From NCBI RefSeq assembly GCF_026151205.1, contig NC_087074.1:13973167-14037166 (forward strand): a stretch of DNA of 64,000 bases, given 5' to 3'. The translations under genes and the position numbers were made by a program. Below, piece after piece: positions 10,504 to 24,132 of the stretch (positions are counted from its first letter, which is position 1; each line of letters starts with the position of its first letter). The notes below the pieces were generated by a model, which saw only the letters and a list, made by a program, of their open reading frames with translations, made no database searches and had not been told where the DNA came from. The DNA comes from Bolinopsis microptera (lineage: Eukaryota > Ctenophora > Tentaculata > Lobata > Bolinopsidae).

Positions 10504-13500
10504 ATGACAATGGCAGAGCAGTGCTGCAATCTCTCAAACAGGAACCTCACAGATTACATTCCTCCCACTAAATTACGTTACAACACCTTGATTCTGGATA
10601 ACAACCTTCTAACCAACATTAAGAATGTGAAATACTGTAACTCACTGCGCCAGGTATTACCAATTTTGTACAGACCTTACTTTTTACATTCTAGGAATTG
10701 GCTGGGTTTTTTTTTAAACTTGCTTTACTAACTATGGGAGATCTTTATGGTATTATTATTTCAGCTGTCAGCTTGCTATAACGAAATAGAGGATATGAGT
10801 CCTGTTGGTTACCTGCAAAACTTGAAACTTCTGCATTTAATTGATAATGTCATAAACAAAATCACAGGTTTGCTAAATCATCCTTTGATTTTAATTGCTG
10901 TTATTTCTCTTTGGTCGTTTTTTCTATTACATAACATTAAGTACAGCTTAACAATATTACAGAACATACAATATACATTGTGTAATGTATACATTGTTAA
11001 ATTACACCGAATTTGTTCGAAGGTAATTGCAATATCCGATTTTCACCTAACAGTATCCACATTGTTTTTCATTAGGAGTAGGGGAATGTTCCAAACTAGA
11101 GGAGCTATCTTTATCCAGGAACTGCCTCCAAAGCTTCACTGGGTTGCACCACTGCACCTCTCTTACCAAGATAGACCTGTCTTATAACAGTATCAATACT
11201 CTCGCTGATATCTCCTCTCTTACATCTCTTAGGGTATGTTCAATATTTCTAACTTTTGGTATTTTTATAATTGTATATCAATAGATGTGGATTGAGGTGA
11301 GGAGATGAAACACGTTTTGTTTTGACACGTGACAGTGATTCTGGGATTTGATTGGTCACTGTTGGAATTGGTTCATTGCACTCAATGTGTCAGGAAAATA
11401 TGTTTCACCTCCCCAAAATCCACATCTATAGTCTACACCCCTTAAAAACATATTTTGAATAACTCAGTGGGTTTTCCAAATTTTCCGATAATCTCACCGG
11501 ATATTAAGGAGGATGCTAATTAAACTAATTAATTAAATTAATGAAACTAACTTGGTGTCCAGGAACTATATCTGCATGGTAACGAGATAACAACTCTAGA
11601 GTCAGCTCCACTGTGCCTACCTGTCTGTCTGTCTGTCTTATCTCTTGCTGATAACAGAATATCTGATATCGGACAACTTGCTTATCTAACCAGACTCAGG
11701 TGAAAATCTATAAAGATAATCACAATTTCGATGATTCGTCCAAAGTAACGAAAGTGATAAACTCTTAAAATCAGTGGCATTTATTCCCCAAATCCTTACC
11801 TTATATCCACAGTTTGACAGGGCCAATGGTTTCTAGTATAGATAACTTTCATGATTAAAGAATTTTGGACCGTTTTCTGTGTTACTCTGTGCTAAAAATT
11901 AATGTCACAGGGTTCTGGAGAGGTTGAGTTTGGCGGATAACAACTGTGCTAACAACTGTGCATCACCCTACCAGATATTCGCTGTGATGTGCTGTCCAAG
12001 TGTGGAGTTTATTGACCACGAGCCTCTTGCACCGGATACAAGGTTATCATTGTTGGCAATAATCAATTACAGTAATAAATAATAGCAATAACAATTAACC
12101 TATTATGGAAACATGAAATATAAGTGATACGACATGTTGATCGCTTCAAAAGCTTTCAAATACAAGATTCAGGGAAAACACGGAATTAATATAATAATTA
12201 ATAAATAATTAGTATAATAATTAATATGAGCGACAAACGTGTTAACGTGTTGGAGGATTTCTTAAAAGTTCAAGTTTCCGCAAAATTTTGTTCACCAAAA
12301 TGACCTTAACTCAAGGTACATGAGGGTCGGTGAAATTAACGATATCATAACTTTATTACTATGCGCTGCTGAGTCAAATTCAGCTTGGAAATTAGTATGC
12401 TGTAAGTAAAGTGGTATGGTTGGCAAAATAGAGGAGAACCGAGCCGTGTATTATACGACGTGCAGCCCCCCGTATTTTAACAATTATCTACAGTATAACG
12501 AAAGTATGCAAATTGCAAAATTTTAAACTTCCGGTTGTTTAACAATTAACACAAACAGGGTGGGTACAGTTAAATAGACCATTATTCTTTTAAACACAAT
12601 TTCATTTAAAGATACGCCATATCATATACAACAATGTATTGTAGGTCTCCCTCGTAGAAGGAATAATAATCCTGCTTGCTAAGAATGAGACACTGCACGG
12701 TACTTTGGTTTATATAGTCTGCAATTATACGCTCCTGACAGTGGTGGTTAGTCACCATGTTGACTATTGTTGTAGGATTGTATTGTAGGTGTTTTGGAGA
12801 TTCATTGATTTACCAATCATTTCATTTCACGTTATAACATTGTATTGTTTCTCTGTTGATTTGCCCAGGATCCTTTCTCAAGTTAACATACTTCTCGGTT
12901 GTCGCTCTTGTTGCACATGCCCATATTTGGTAGTGATAGACAGAACAGTATGAAGATGTAATCTAATACTGAGTGATTTGACAGGTGTTTCATAATAAGA
13001 TGTGAGATAACCGTATTCCACAGCTTAAATTGTCATCTTCTTCGAACCAGGACACATTTATATATTATACTTAGTTGATCCGGTCATGTTTAGTTCCCAT
13101 TTCCTAAATTAGTACGACTCTCACTAGTAAACGTATTAGTCACACTGTCCCACGTATAGTTTAGATATTATCACGGACCACTTGAAGACTACTTAAAAAA
13201 CGTGCCCTGCTCCGCTCTCTCTCCGACGCTACACGTAGAATATTTTAATAAAACACAGATACTCCACCTAAACAGTAAACATTTACTCAGAGGTGTTATT
13301 TAACTGTAGCTGTTACTGGCTTCATCATAGTATTGGCTTGTTGTTAATAAGAAATAAGAGTCGGCCATAATTATGACCTGGCATGGTACTTCAAACCCTC
13401 CGATTTCACAACTTTTACTACTGTAAGTGTAACAGCTGCGTCGTAAAATGTTAAATTTGTTAAACAAAAAGAGTCAGTTGCTATTTTAAACCTCCTCAGT

Positions 13501-16500
13501 ACGGAGTATCGTACAATATTACAACTCTCGTGTTACTTTACAGTCAGGAGTTGTCTTGCTGCTAGCTGCTACTAGGGCTGGTTCTGTAACGTGATATTCA
13601 CCTCACGTGAGTAACCACAGTCACGTGATTAGTGAAGTACTGTTCTTATCTAATCCGCACCACGGTGACCCGGCTCGTTGTCTAATATGTTGCCGGATTT
13701 GTCGCGTTTCTGAACTTTTAGTAGCTCGTGTTTGTTCATTTTCTGTCACCGTGTCAAGTTGTGATTTTGTATTTTGGGGGCATTACATTATTCAGTTTGG
13801 ACTGTAATTAATTAGGCAATTAGCACCTCTGACCTAATCATTAATCCTATTTGTAATAATTATCAGTTGCAGCAGAAGGGAACCATGGTTGCATACTCAG
13901 CGTCTTAGGCTTTCGTAAAATTACGAATATTTTGAATATGCTGAATGCTGGCAGCTTCGTAGTTATGGTTACCCCGGTGAACCTTGTTTAGTTGCTTAGT
14001 AACCACGGTTTTAATATCTTGTGAATATTACCGTTCGGTCCCCGTCAAAATTTCATGATTCAAAATTTGAATCGAGATTTACAATGTTCTGGCGGTGGTT
14101 TAAACTAGGTCATGTCATGCTACGAGTTAATCATGCACGAACCTTTCAGATGCAGTGATTGAATATTTACAATTGAAACAACAAGTAAAGTTTGAGCACA
14201 TGGTTACAATCCCTTACAATACATTCTTACATTAAACGTGTGACAGTTTATGTAAGCCACAATAATAACAAGCTGACGGATTGTTTGTTATTATATAAAA
14301 ACCAATCCCTCACAATAATTCTGATCTCAAGGTCTTACGTTTATCACCTGATGATAAGTCACTTATTTGATTCACCATGTTACATGATAAGGTTATGTGA
14401 TTTCATTGCATATTATGGAAATGTTTTGTAGTGACGTCAGACTTTGCATCAGAATATTTCATGTTGCAGGGCGGTTAGCTCTACTAGGGCATGTTAGACT
14501 GTACTTTTAGTAATGTAAATAATTATTTATCAATCATATCCGACATAGTAGGCCGATGGAATTAATGCGCCGTGTCTTACCCAAATTGTTCGAAGTTTTT
14601 AACATTGAATTATATGGTGCTTCAGTGCTCCAGAATTAGAGAAGAAATGCTGTTTCATTTTCAAACGGATAGAGTTAGATTGTTACATTATTATTCGAGT
14701 TAATCACTGTCTAACAGCAGCTTGTTTACTGTCTACTTCAAGCTACTAATCTTCTAATTTCATGATGTTTCCAAATCTCCAGACTTGAAATAACGTGGAT
14801 GTTTTCTTAAAATTATACCATCTTATCCGTAGCACTTGTAATGATCGCTCACTTGTAATGATCGCTCACTCGTTCTGTGTCACTGATTCTAACCCCAATT
14901 TTAACATACTTTACATTTTTGTTACATGACACCTCGAACATCATTTTAAATCAATCCAATTTAATGATGACAGATTATTGAATTACAGCAGGCTATGCAA
15001 CTTTAGGTTTTTGTGTAGTGTTGACTGTTGTTATTTATAATTCTCTACATTACTAGTTTTACCCTTCTAGCAAGGGCCCGCACTTTGATGGAGAATAAGT
15101 AAAAATAAGTAAAACCTTACATTGTAAATATTAAACACATCGTGTAACTCATAGTTTTAATTGATCTACCGATAAACAGTTTCTGTGCACGTCTAGGGAG
15201 ATATTCTACCACTGTAATGAAAGCTTAATTTGTGGATAAAGTCATGTGTAAAATACGCCACTCTTCATATTGACCACTTAAAACTCAATCGCAACTAGAC
15301 CATCAATCCGATATTAAAATTCAAGAGGAATCGATTGACGACGGTTGAGCAACCCAATACCCTCGGCCTCCATCACTCAAAATACCATATTTTTGTGTAT
15401 GAATGGCTGTTACTTTTGCGAGCTAAAATAACAGTAAAAGGCCCGTTTGTTTGTTTGGATCCGGACGGTGCCGGGGCAGTTCTAATGACTATTTACAAAA
15501 GAAATGATTACATAATAATAATATGAAATAAATACCTTGTTAATCAAAATCAATCGAAATTCCGCTGCTTACTTGACAGAATCAATTTTAAATCTCGAAG
15601 ACTTTCAGTCTTGTATGGAAATAAAATATGCAATATTGCTTATCAGTAATATTAAAATCACATAAACAGAGTCATCATAAAAACACAACAAAACTGTTCT
15701 CATTTCACAACTTTAAAACATTTGTTATTGTCCACACTGCAAACTTGTCCTTCCTTGAGAAATGTCTGTTATCAGGCTTTTCCTCTGCCTTCTTGTTGCG
15801 TTCCACAGCGACTATCTTTTGCTCAGCACTTTGTACTGCTCAACGGAACAGTCAGGGGTAATAAAGATTTGTAAAGTTGTCTTGCTTTGCTTAAAACTTG
15901 CTGCACGATGCTCGAGCTTGCAATAGTTACTTTCACAGGTCGAACACGTTGCTTTCCACCCACAGCACAATTTTGACCAATTCGGCTTCCTTTGATATTA
16001 GGCTTTTCGGTGAGCTGCAGCAGCACATCACTGACTTATTTAATGTTCATTTATCTTCTCATCAGAATTTTCTGCCAGTCCAAATATTATCAGATTTCGG
16101 CTTCTGCTTTCCTCTGCGCCACAACGTTTTTAACAACAGTTTTTAGAACATTCTGATCCAACAAGAATCCTGCTGCTGAACTAATTGACTTTTTTAATCT
16201 CAGCTTTCACGTTATTCTCTACCGATGACAAATTATACCATTTTTTGTCATTTAACTGCTGATATTCAGCAGCTAATAACTCTTTCTGAAGGTCTACTAA
16301 TGATCCTCCTGGGTAATAATGCCTGCCTTTCCAAATACAACACATACTGACGCTGTCTGTTCTTGGTTAATATCACATTAGTTGACATGATATCGCATTA
16401 GTTCTATACAATGTAACAGTTCGCTTTTAAAGTACTCTCCTTGGACCTAGAGGAGGATTGTTGTGTTTTTGGAAATTATCGACCAATTGTAGACTACTAA

Positions 16501-19500
16501 ACCACACTATTGTTGTATGAACTATGAGACGGTAACCTTGTCTAATATAGTATTGTAGTATAAGATTGTAACTCCAGCTCCCTCGCTGAACGTGGGAGTG
16601 ACCCTCGGAGCTAGCGTGACCATCATTGATCTGACCATGGATTGTAATGCATCACCACGCACCTGCCGTTAGAAAGTTAAAATGGGAGTTTCCCGCGCAA
16701 ACGTTTTACGTTGCGCGCTTTTTGATGGTTGTGATTAAAGTACGATATTTAAGCAGCTAGTGTATTTAATTCTTTTAATTTAATTTAATTTAACTCCCTT
16801 ATTGATTGATCATTGAATTAAGAAGATAAATAAAATATACTTATTTTATCAACGGGCTGACTATATAACGCATATAAGATATTGAAAACGAGTGATAAAT
16901 TTAAAGTTATCTTACAACGAATGTACTGACAGTTGAGCACAATTTTGAAAACAATGCGCGCATTTCAGAGACCGATATTGGCGGTTGGCATTTCATGGGC
17001 TAGACTGGCACTAGGCACTAGCAAGTCACAAATGTGTCACTGGATAGTAACCGCTAACCATAGTTAACATGATAACCTGATTTAGCGAGAAAGAGCAAAA
17101 ATCTTTTCCATATTATTCGCAATCCGTCCTTGGGTCACGACTTAACGACTTAACTTTTTCATCAGTCAGTTTGCATCAAGTTACTGTAAAAATAGTTATC
17201 CGCACATCACACATGGTGCTTATTTTGTAATTTTTAGTTTTAAAAAATACAGCGTTTTATTAGCCTGCCTTACTAGAAGCACGTGATCAACCCTTTCTCT
17301 CAGGGAACATGCTAGAAAGTTGGAGAAGAAGATGCTGATCTCTGGTGAAGCATCATTTTCTGCTATCAGAGATGAAAGGTAAATTGAATGGTTACTCATA
17401 ACCATTATATTTCGATTATACATAGTTTCGTTGGGATCACCAATGATGTTCATCAAGGGAATCAGGGAATGCCTTGAAATACTTCACATTATTGTCATAC
17501 CATAACACATCACAGGCCGAGGGTAAGAGAAAGATCAAAGACAGATGTTTCACAGTCACCCACCAAAGAGAACCAACCCTTTGCTGCCAATGTCCGGGAC
17601 GTCAGGCCTCCAGTTGTTGATAGTCCTGATGACATGTCGGGTGGGGGATCTGTAAACACTGCTTACGATGAATACAACAATCGCCCTGCGTCATCTGGTA
17701 TACATAATGTATAATATTTGTTTGTGTGGTATATGGATGGATCTTAAAAGTGTAACTAACAAAAGCATGACATCGTTCAATGTTCACCGTCCTATCACGA
17801 CTTATTGTAATTCATGGCTTATGTTATATTATACTCCTCACTCCCCACTCCTCAGCTATGCCACGAGTCCGAGCCAGACGAAGTTCTCTTGTTCAAAGCC
17901 CCTTCTCTCCTCCTATTGAGCCTGATGGACCACCTGTTGGAAGAAGGGGAAGATCCAAATCCGTGTTCACTTCTCCCTCTTCTTGCAGGTATTTAAACCC
18001 ACTGAAACCTGGTTAACTAATCGCCTTTTGAGTATCGAAATTCCTATTTTACAAATGGTTCGGAGATTAAGCGGTACAGAATACGGCATCACATCGATCG
18101 CTGGAAATTAAGGCAGTTCTCCTCCTTAAAATTATTGATATCGTAATTCCTGACAATAAACACCTCAGATTCGAGCATCTCGAGCAAGAAATGGACAGTG
18201 AGAGTGTATACTTAAACATCTCAGACGACTTCAGCAAGTGTTTGAACGTAACTCCCGAACTTCCCGAGGAGAATGAAGCCCTCATCTCACCCTTGGAGAG
18301 GAGTGGTTCATCAGAAGGTGCTGTTTCTCTACAGTCTGAAGAAGCAGTTACTGAGTTACGACGGTCGTCAGGAAGTGACAGACTTGTGGTTCTCCCTGAA
18401 TTCTTATTTGACCTTCCTGATCTTACCCTTCTGTCTCAACAAGGTATTACATCTTACCCTTCTGTCTCAACAAGGTATTACACGGTGTTCAAGTGAATAA
18501 CACCTAGTTTACGGATTAAAAGTCTCTCCTCCAATCTGGAGAATTCTAATCTAGAATGAATGAAATTAAGCCGTTATTGTTTCAGAGATTGGAGGAGTTG
18601 TAAAGATTCAGTCAGTTTGGAGGGGTTACCGCAGCAGGAAACAGAATAAGAATTTGATAATGTCACTAGCTGTTTGGCGGTATCAGACACACTACTCCGT
18701 CATGACAGAGCAGATCAGCCAACTAACGTCAGATCTTAATCGGGTATGTCGCTGTGCTTGGAAAGAAAGTTGTACCATCACCACGTAGGTTATCTTTCTG
18801 GTAGAATATGGATTGTGATTATGATTTGGGGGTTGGGCAGAGCTTGAATTTTGAACCCGTACTCTTTTCAGGAGAGACAATTATCGTCTTTATACCGAGA
18901 GATGCTGTACAAGATGGCAGGGATGCTGAAAGAACAAAAACCCACTACTCGGTCCAGACTCACTCAAACTAAAAGAGTCGCAAGTTCTGACTCACACACT
19001 CAAACTCAAGGACTCATATCGACCCTCCTCGCTTCCTTCGCTGTAGATACTCTCCACGAGGACGTCCAGGAACATTCTAGTGAGGACTCCGACACTGACT
19101 CCTCTCAAGACATCAGTTCTAGATCTAGTAAAACAGAAGGAGTTTCCAACATGAACCGGGCTGGTGAAATTACCCCGAAGATTAAAACAAACGAGAACAG
19201 AACAATGTATGGGACTGAATTCAGCCGTGAGCATCCAATAGGGTCGATCGACAACTCTGGATACAATTATTCTAATTCTATTAACAAGAAAGTTGAAAGC
19301 GCTTCAGACTCTACTAATGGGTTCTCTTCTGATAGCAACTATTCTCGAGATCCATCGAATTCAGGAGTTTCCCAGAATATGACAGCTAATTCCTGTTCCG
19401 TATCTAAATATGCCGAACTGAAAAAGCAATTTGAATCACCTGATCATCTCGCTAAGATTAGAAGCGTTTCAGCTGGTGATACAAACACTTCTACTGAAGT

Positions 19501-19705
19501 TGCAGCTAGCTTTATCAGAAATTCAATTGATTCTCTGAGAAACTCTCTAGCTCGAAACAAAAACTCTCCGTCCAAACTTGAATTATCACCAAACAATTTA
19601 AATTCGTTATCCAGCAGTAATGGACACGAGCCTATACAAGATCATGATTTTATCGTGGATCAATTCAAATCTGCAGAAGACATTAGAAACGAGTCAGCAA
19701 ATTGA
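10504..19705 (+). CDS. CEP97: CEP97-like centrosomal LRR and IQ-motif protein
   Basis: Eleven coding exons: 10504-10653, 10765-10867, 11076-11233, 11563-11699, 11911-12042, 17304-17378, 17516-17697, 17856-17988, 18169-18443, 18586-18743, 18872-19705. All junctions use GT/AG in compatible phases; the total is 2337 nt, 778 aa plus TGA. Residues about 15-225 are SDS22-type leucine-rich repeats (for example ELYLHGNEITTLESAP, VLSLADNRISDIGQL), then an LRR cap. An IQ motif (VVKIQSVWRGYRSRK, about 452-466) and a short helical segment (ERQLSSLYREMLYKM) follow; the tail is Ser/Asn-rich. In vertebrates CEP97 binds CP110 at the distal centriole and restrains ciliogenesis; that role is inferred here. The LRR-gap-IQ order and the LHGN/AP.LP/LSLA spacing fit CEP97 better than other LRR-IQ proteins. 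AATAAA occurs near 20144. Confidence 0.85.
11283..11427. mobile_element. 145-bp MITE with AGATGTGGAT ends, in CEP97 intron 3
   Basis: The ends are inverted repeats (AGATGTGGATT...AATCCACATCT), followed inward by GAGGTGAGGAGATGAAACAC-like sequence on both sides. AT dinucleotides flank it (11281-11282, 11428-11429). The same ends and AT duplication bound the 3.2-kb transposon at 40482-43654, so this is a deletion derivative of that family. Confidence 0.85.
12043..17303 (+). other. 5.3-kb intron 5 of the CEP97-like gene
   Basis: The intron joins phase-2 ends (codon AG|G, Arg). It is AT-rich and contains one retrotransposon fragment (15640-16210, minus strand), listed separately. Short open frames at 13607, 14192 and 15335 show no recognisable similarity, and none has flanking splice sites of the right phase. 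Confidence 0.6.
15640..16210 (-). pseudogene. LINE ORF1-like fragment in CEP97 intron 5
   Basis: The minus strand encodes, with several frame changes and stops, an RRCGAEESRSLIIFGL-like start, then ISDVLLQLTEKPNIKGSRIG and RVRPVKVTIASSSIVQQVLS, then FITPDCSVEQYKV. The same pattern (NVLIFGL, RPVKV, VFISPDRSPEERV) is present at 51087-51880, so both belong to one LINE ORF1 family. This copy is clearly dead. Confidence 0.65.
18420..18481 (+). repeat. 31-bp tandem duplication carrying a splice donor
   Basis: ATCTTACCCTTCTGTCTCAA followed by CAAGGTATTAC is present twice in direct tandem (18420-18450 and 18451-18481). It covers the last codons of CEP97 exon 9 and its GT donor, so two identical donors lie 31 bp apart (GT at 18444 and 18475). 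The proximal donor keeps the frame into the IQ exon; the distal one would shift it. Confidence 0.9.
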
Positions 19706-20596
19706 CATGATATTACTTCAAATTTTTTGTATTTTTCATTGTTTAGGTTGACATTTTGTCAGTGATTTAAATCATAAATCTTTGAATGCCGTAATCCCAG
19801 CCTGGATGTCAAATAGTGATCGTTTTTGTATATGTGTTGATCAATCGTAAGGGATTATAATTGTGTATTTGTACCATAAAATTTGTTATATGACATACAT
19901 TTTTATTGAATTGAAAACTTCTTAATATAAGATTTTAGTTTGAAATGAATATTGGCAATTAGTTTCCACCTAGCAGGTTCATGTTAAAGTTAAGGACGTT
20001 TCTATTTATGAATTTGATCGATTATGGCTCATGTATCTTCTTATTTGAATTCCTTAAACTCAATAATCATAGCTTTCTACCAATGTTCCGTATGAATATT
20101 TCCGATGATCTAACTTCATTAAGGCAGTGAACTGCAGGGTACAGAATAAATACTATTTTCATTGATCATTGCATGTCTAGGTTTTTTTTCTATTATGTCG
20201 AGGAGGAAAAAGTGCAGGAGACCACCTACTCCACGAAGGCATCTGATACAATACAATACAATTGATCATTGAACTTTACTAGAAAATAGTAACATCCACA
20301 CTCGAAAAGTCGCCTCACATAATACTTTTAATACTTAAATGTATCCACAATCACATCGGTCACTGTCCCTGGCCGGTCATTCATAGAGTCAGTAAAAAAG
20401 TATAAAACCTACATTTCTCTACAGTATAGAGTTTCAGTCAATACAAGAATAAGAAACATATCTTTAGGGCATTTAAATTCGATAACTGTTCCAAGTTTAG
20501 TTAATTCCCCCAAAACAGCGAATCTTCGAATATGTAGCAAACCGTAAACAGACTTAAATTTCAATCTATATAAAAATAGCATAGAATTGAATGTCT
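19706..20596. other. intergenic space between two convergent genes
   Basis: About 890 bp of AT-rich sequence separate the CEP97-like stop codon (+) from the ELOVL6-like stop codon (-). It must hold both 3' UTRs. AATAAA near 20144 on the plus strand is a plausible CEP97 polyadenylation signal. No other gene is seen. Confidence 0.6.
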
Positions 20597-22046
20597 TTAT
20601 TGAGTCTTGGGTTTCGAATATCTCTGCTGAGCGAACCTCAAGAACAGCACAAAGTAGCTGAAGTAAAGAGCAATAGCGACAATGCTGTGAGCGTAGGTGT
20701 TACCGCACTCCTCCCCCTTCAACTTTCTGTAAATGCTGTAGAAATTAACCGTAAATCCAACAAGCATCTGCACTGACTGCAGGGACGTTATACACTTTGC
20801 TAGGATCAGTGGTATCTGAAATACGGGGTTTTTATTAAAGTAGGTTTAGACATTATGGCTATGAATTAGAAACTTGATCGTGTATTCACTGTATATGGAA
20901 GGTAATGTTTCTAGTTTTTTTAAGTGAATGTGTTACTGTCACCATCTTGAGCTTGAGCCAACTTCGACGAAGGTCATTTAACCATCAGTTCTAAAATTTA
21001 TCCTTACCTGGATCTTCACGGCACGTAAGCAGAAGTAAGTATACATGATAGCATGTACCAAGAAGTTCATCGCGGCGTACCTGAACGGAAAACTAAGCTT
21101 TAGAACATGTTTCAAGTAATGAACCTATCAGTAAGCCTGTTGCCGAAAAATATTAACATGTCAATTGTTATCTAAGAGCATTCAAGAAAGAATTATCAAT
21201 AGTCCATCAACTGCTAAGAATATATAATACTCTATCGTTTGAGACTTTTTCTCAACCAATAAGAGTTGGCAATATGCTAGTAGAATTAAGCTTAACCCAC
21301 CAGTAGCTGGCACCAGGCCCGTATGCCAGGATATGCCAGGAGAAGATAAGGACAGAAGCATGGTGATAGGTGTGCAGTATCTGTAAAGGAGCCTTTCTCA
21401 GAATTATGAAAGCTGTGTCAAACAGTTCAGGGAACTTAGAGAGGCAGAAGAGGTAGAGCCAGTAAGCCAGTGGTTTCCTGAGGTTGTTAGTTATTATTCA
21501 TGAGATTGTATGATTTCAAATTGTCCAACATGAAATTATTTAAATGAGTTACCTGTGTAAATAGTAGTCACCCGAACAAACTGTCATGTCAAAGCCATGG
21601 GTCATGAGATCTTGAACTAGTAGCCAAGTCACGTGATATGCACCCCACAAGCTGAACCCTGCTAGACAAAAGTTCCAAACTGCCAAAATCCATTTTGTGT
21701 CGTGCTTCGTCTGTAAATGAAATTTGTTAGAAGAATAGTGAGTTTTCAACGCAGTTGTAATTTGTAAGCATGATCCTAAGTTGTGAATTGTTGGGTCAAA
21801 AACTGATAAGATTTAGCTTCTTCTTCTCGGCTACATACCACAATAAAAATTTAAAAACTCAATACAATTACAAGTCAGTGCACTAGAGAATGGTCTCACC
21901 TTAACAAGTTTCTGAGCACTGTACACCACAATAAGGTAGATGGCACCTATGTAGATGGACCAGTGCCACACACTCTGAAAGCACTCCTGCGTGGAGAGAA
22001 CATCGAACTTGTGGTATGAAACAAACACATTAGATACCCTCTCCAT
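20597..22046 (-). CDS. ELOVL6: ELOVL6-like very-long-chain fatty-acid elongase
   Basis: Five coding exons, read 22046-21900, 21710-21553, 21477-21301, 21080-21008, 20815-20597, with matching phases; 774 nt, 257 aa plus TAA, close to the usual elongase size. Motifs in order: KFPELFDTAFIILRK (about residues 116-130), the catalytic histidine box HTYHH (137-141), MNFLVHAIMYTYF (the NxxxHxxMYxYY box) and TSLQSVQMLVG. Several hydrophobic spans fit a multi-pass ER membrane protein. The family condenses malonyl-CoA with acyl-CoA, the first step of microsomal chain elongation; ELOVL6 acts on C12-C16 chains. The exact subfamily is inferred from overall pattern, with ELOVL3 as the alternative. The start is the first ATG in frame (22044-22046). 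An AATAAA overlaps the stop codon. Confidence 0.9.
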
Positions 22047-22761
22047 CGCCACGACTTGCCTCTAATTGGAATTGATCTGTTAATTAACTAATTGGGTCTT
22101 TCCTTTGTGACTGAAAATTAAACAACCATAATCATGTAAACAATATTTCGATAGAAAGATTGCTTTACTGAAACTGTTTTGACTTTGTATGTTAACTTTT
22201 CTGCAAATCGAGATAACATTTTTGAGAGATAAGGTTGTTGCAACGTAGAAAAATCGGAAGTACTAATTTTCTAACTTTTGGATTTAGAACGCAGAATGTA
22301 TATTGTATAAGACTAATTTAAAAACGAAAACTTGATAAACATATCATTGAAGACAGATCAGAAAGTATATTTGTCCGTCATTATGAACTGATATCATCTA
22401 GCAGCCGTGTGGCTAACATCTAATTGAAGGGATGAGTTAGCATATGCTGATCACGTGCTCTATTAGTGTCACGTGGTGTAACATGCCAAGCTTTTAAGTG
22501 TCAGCCCAGTGACATTACTGTACCAAGTCGTGGAATTGTCTACTGTAGACAAACGATTATACACTTGAGATTGATCAGTGTTCAATTTATAATTGTTGAC
22601 CTGTTGCAAATAGTAGCCATGTCAACAGAATGCATCATAACTGACTAGTTCAAATTCTGTTATCACGATTAAACAACTAGCTCAAAAAGAATGCCATCGG
22701 ATCCTTAATGAATTCGATACAGGTAAAGGTATTCGATACAGGTAAGGGTATTTAACAACCT

Positions 22762-22830
22762 TTGGAGGTTTACAACCTACCAGGACTCGCGCCGAGTTGG
22801 AACAGATATTTTACGAGTATCACCCGTTAA
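22762..22830 (+). mobile_element. 69-bp MITE, family F2
   Basis: It runs from TTGGAGGTTTACAACCTACC to ATCACCCGTTAA and is flanked by AACAACCT (22754-22761) and CACAACCT (22831-22838), 7 of 8 identical. It is a shorter relative of the copies at 4337-4432 and 29722-29911. Confidence 0.75.
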
Positions 22831-23431
22831 CACAACCTAACCACTGAAATTGAACAATCAAAACAAGGTTAAGGTAGGATTTATCTGACTTGAAATTCCA
22901 TGATACAATTTCATGATCATTATACCCACTGCATATTGAGTGATAATGTTCAACTTCACCCATGGTGCTCCTTCATAAATCTAATCTTTATTACAAAAAT
23001 AAATTGAGTTTTCAAAGTAAGCGTGTTTAATGCAACCGAAGCTGAAGTGAACAAAATGAAGTAATTGGCTTAAAAGGGATGAAAAGATAAAAGTCAACAA
23101 TTAATCTGTATCAAACATTTCCGCCGAAACGTCGATGTAACCTTATCTGCGGACGCCACCCCTCCATTTAAGGCCCACCACATTTTTTGTTCGTATGTAA
23201 TACACTTGATAGGTAGTAGGTACTTATCTTCCAGCCAATAACTGATAAGGCTGCAGCAGAATGTGTCTGCTGATCATGTTATGACGTAGTGTGACGCACG
23301 CATATCAGGTCATACCAGGGTGAGAGAAGGATATTACTATATTAGGAGATTGTATGATAATATAGCAAACCAAATGTTAACCAGTAAGCAAGTAGGTGAT
23401 TTATGGATATACGGTATACACATTACTTTTA

Positions 23432-23479
23432 TTTATGAAAAGCAAATATGCTTTATAAAGTATATTTGCTTTTCATAAA
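23432..23479. repeat. 48-bp inverted repeat (hairpin)
   Basis: TTTATGAAAAGCAAATATGC and its continuation form two 24-bp arms with no loop and one mismatch. It could extrude as a cruciform. No neighbouring gene explains it. Confidence 0.85.
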
Positions 23480-24132
23480 GGAAGCAAATAAGTGCTACTG
23501 TAAGTGGGATAAACATTAAACACCATGCTGATAGTCAAATGTTAGAATGCTCTAAACAGTGTGACTGTTTATTCTTGAGACGCATCTCCAGACTATATGC
23601 TAAAATTTAGGCAGAGACGGTATCATCACCATTAATCGGAGAAATTTTAGCGATCGTGAAGCAAAATGCAACATATTTATCAATATCATGCAGCGAAAAC
23701 GACAAAAGAAACTAAACCTTCGTTTCATCAAATGGTAGGAATGGCATTGTTTTTTTTGCACTAAAGATGATGAAAATGATCCCCAAAACTCTAATAAAAC
23801 AGTTAATTTCTAAAATAGGTACACACTTACACAGTACAATATGCAATTAAACATTCATGATATATTATCAAACGACCTCAGTCCTCAATATGTATAATAT
23901 TAGATGTACACAATATTGTACCGTATCCCCACTACAGCGCTCAAAGACCACTTTTACATACCCCATACATTACTATACTGTACATTTCTCTTCCAGGACC
24001 ATAGAGATACATACAAGCCACATCTTTAACTTTACCTCTTCGCAAATGTAAAGGCTAAAGTGATAAGAAGACTAAAGACCATCGAACGAAGACCCCTATA
24101 GAAACCTTTAGAAACTTACACAGACTTAGAAA

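Larger units (their letters stand above)
22047..24132. other. intergenic DNA upstream of the ELOVL6-like gene
   Basis: No gene is recognised. The stretch holds the ELOVL6-like promoter region, an F2 MITE (22762-22830) and a perfect-arm hairpin (23432-23479). Open frames at 22466 and 23857 show no similarity I can name. Confidence 0.5.
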
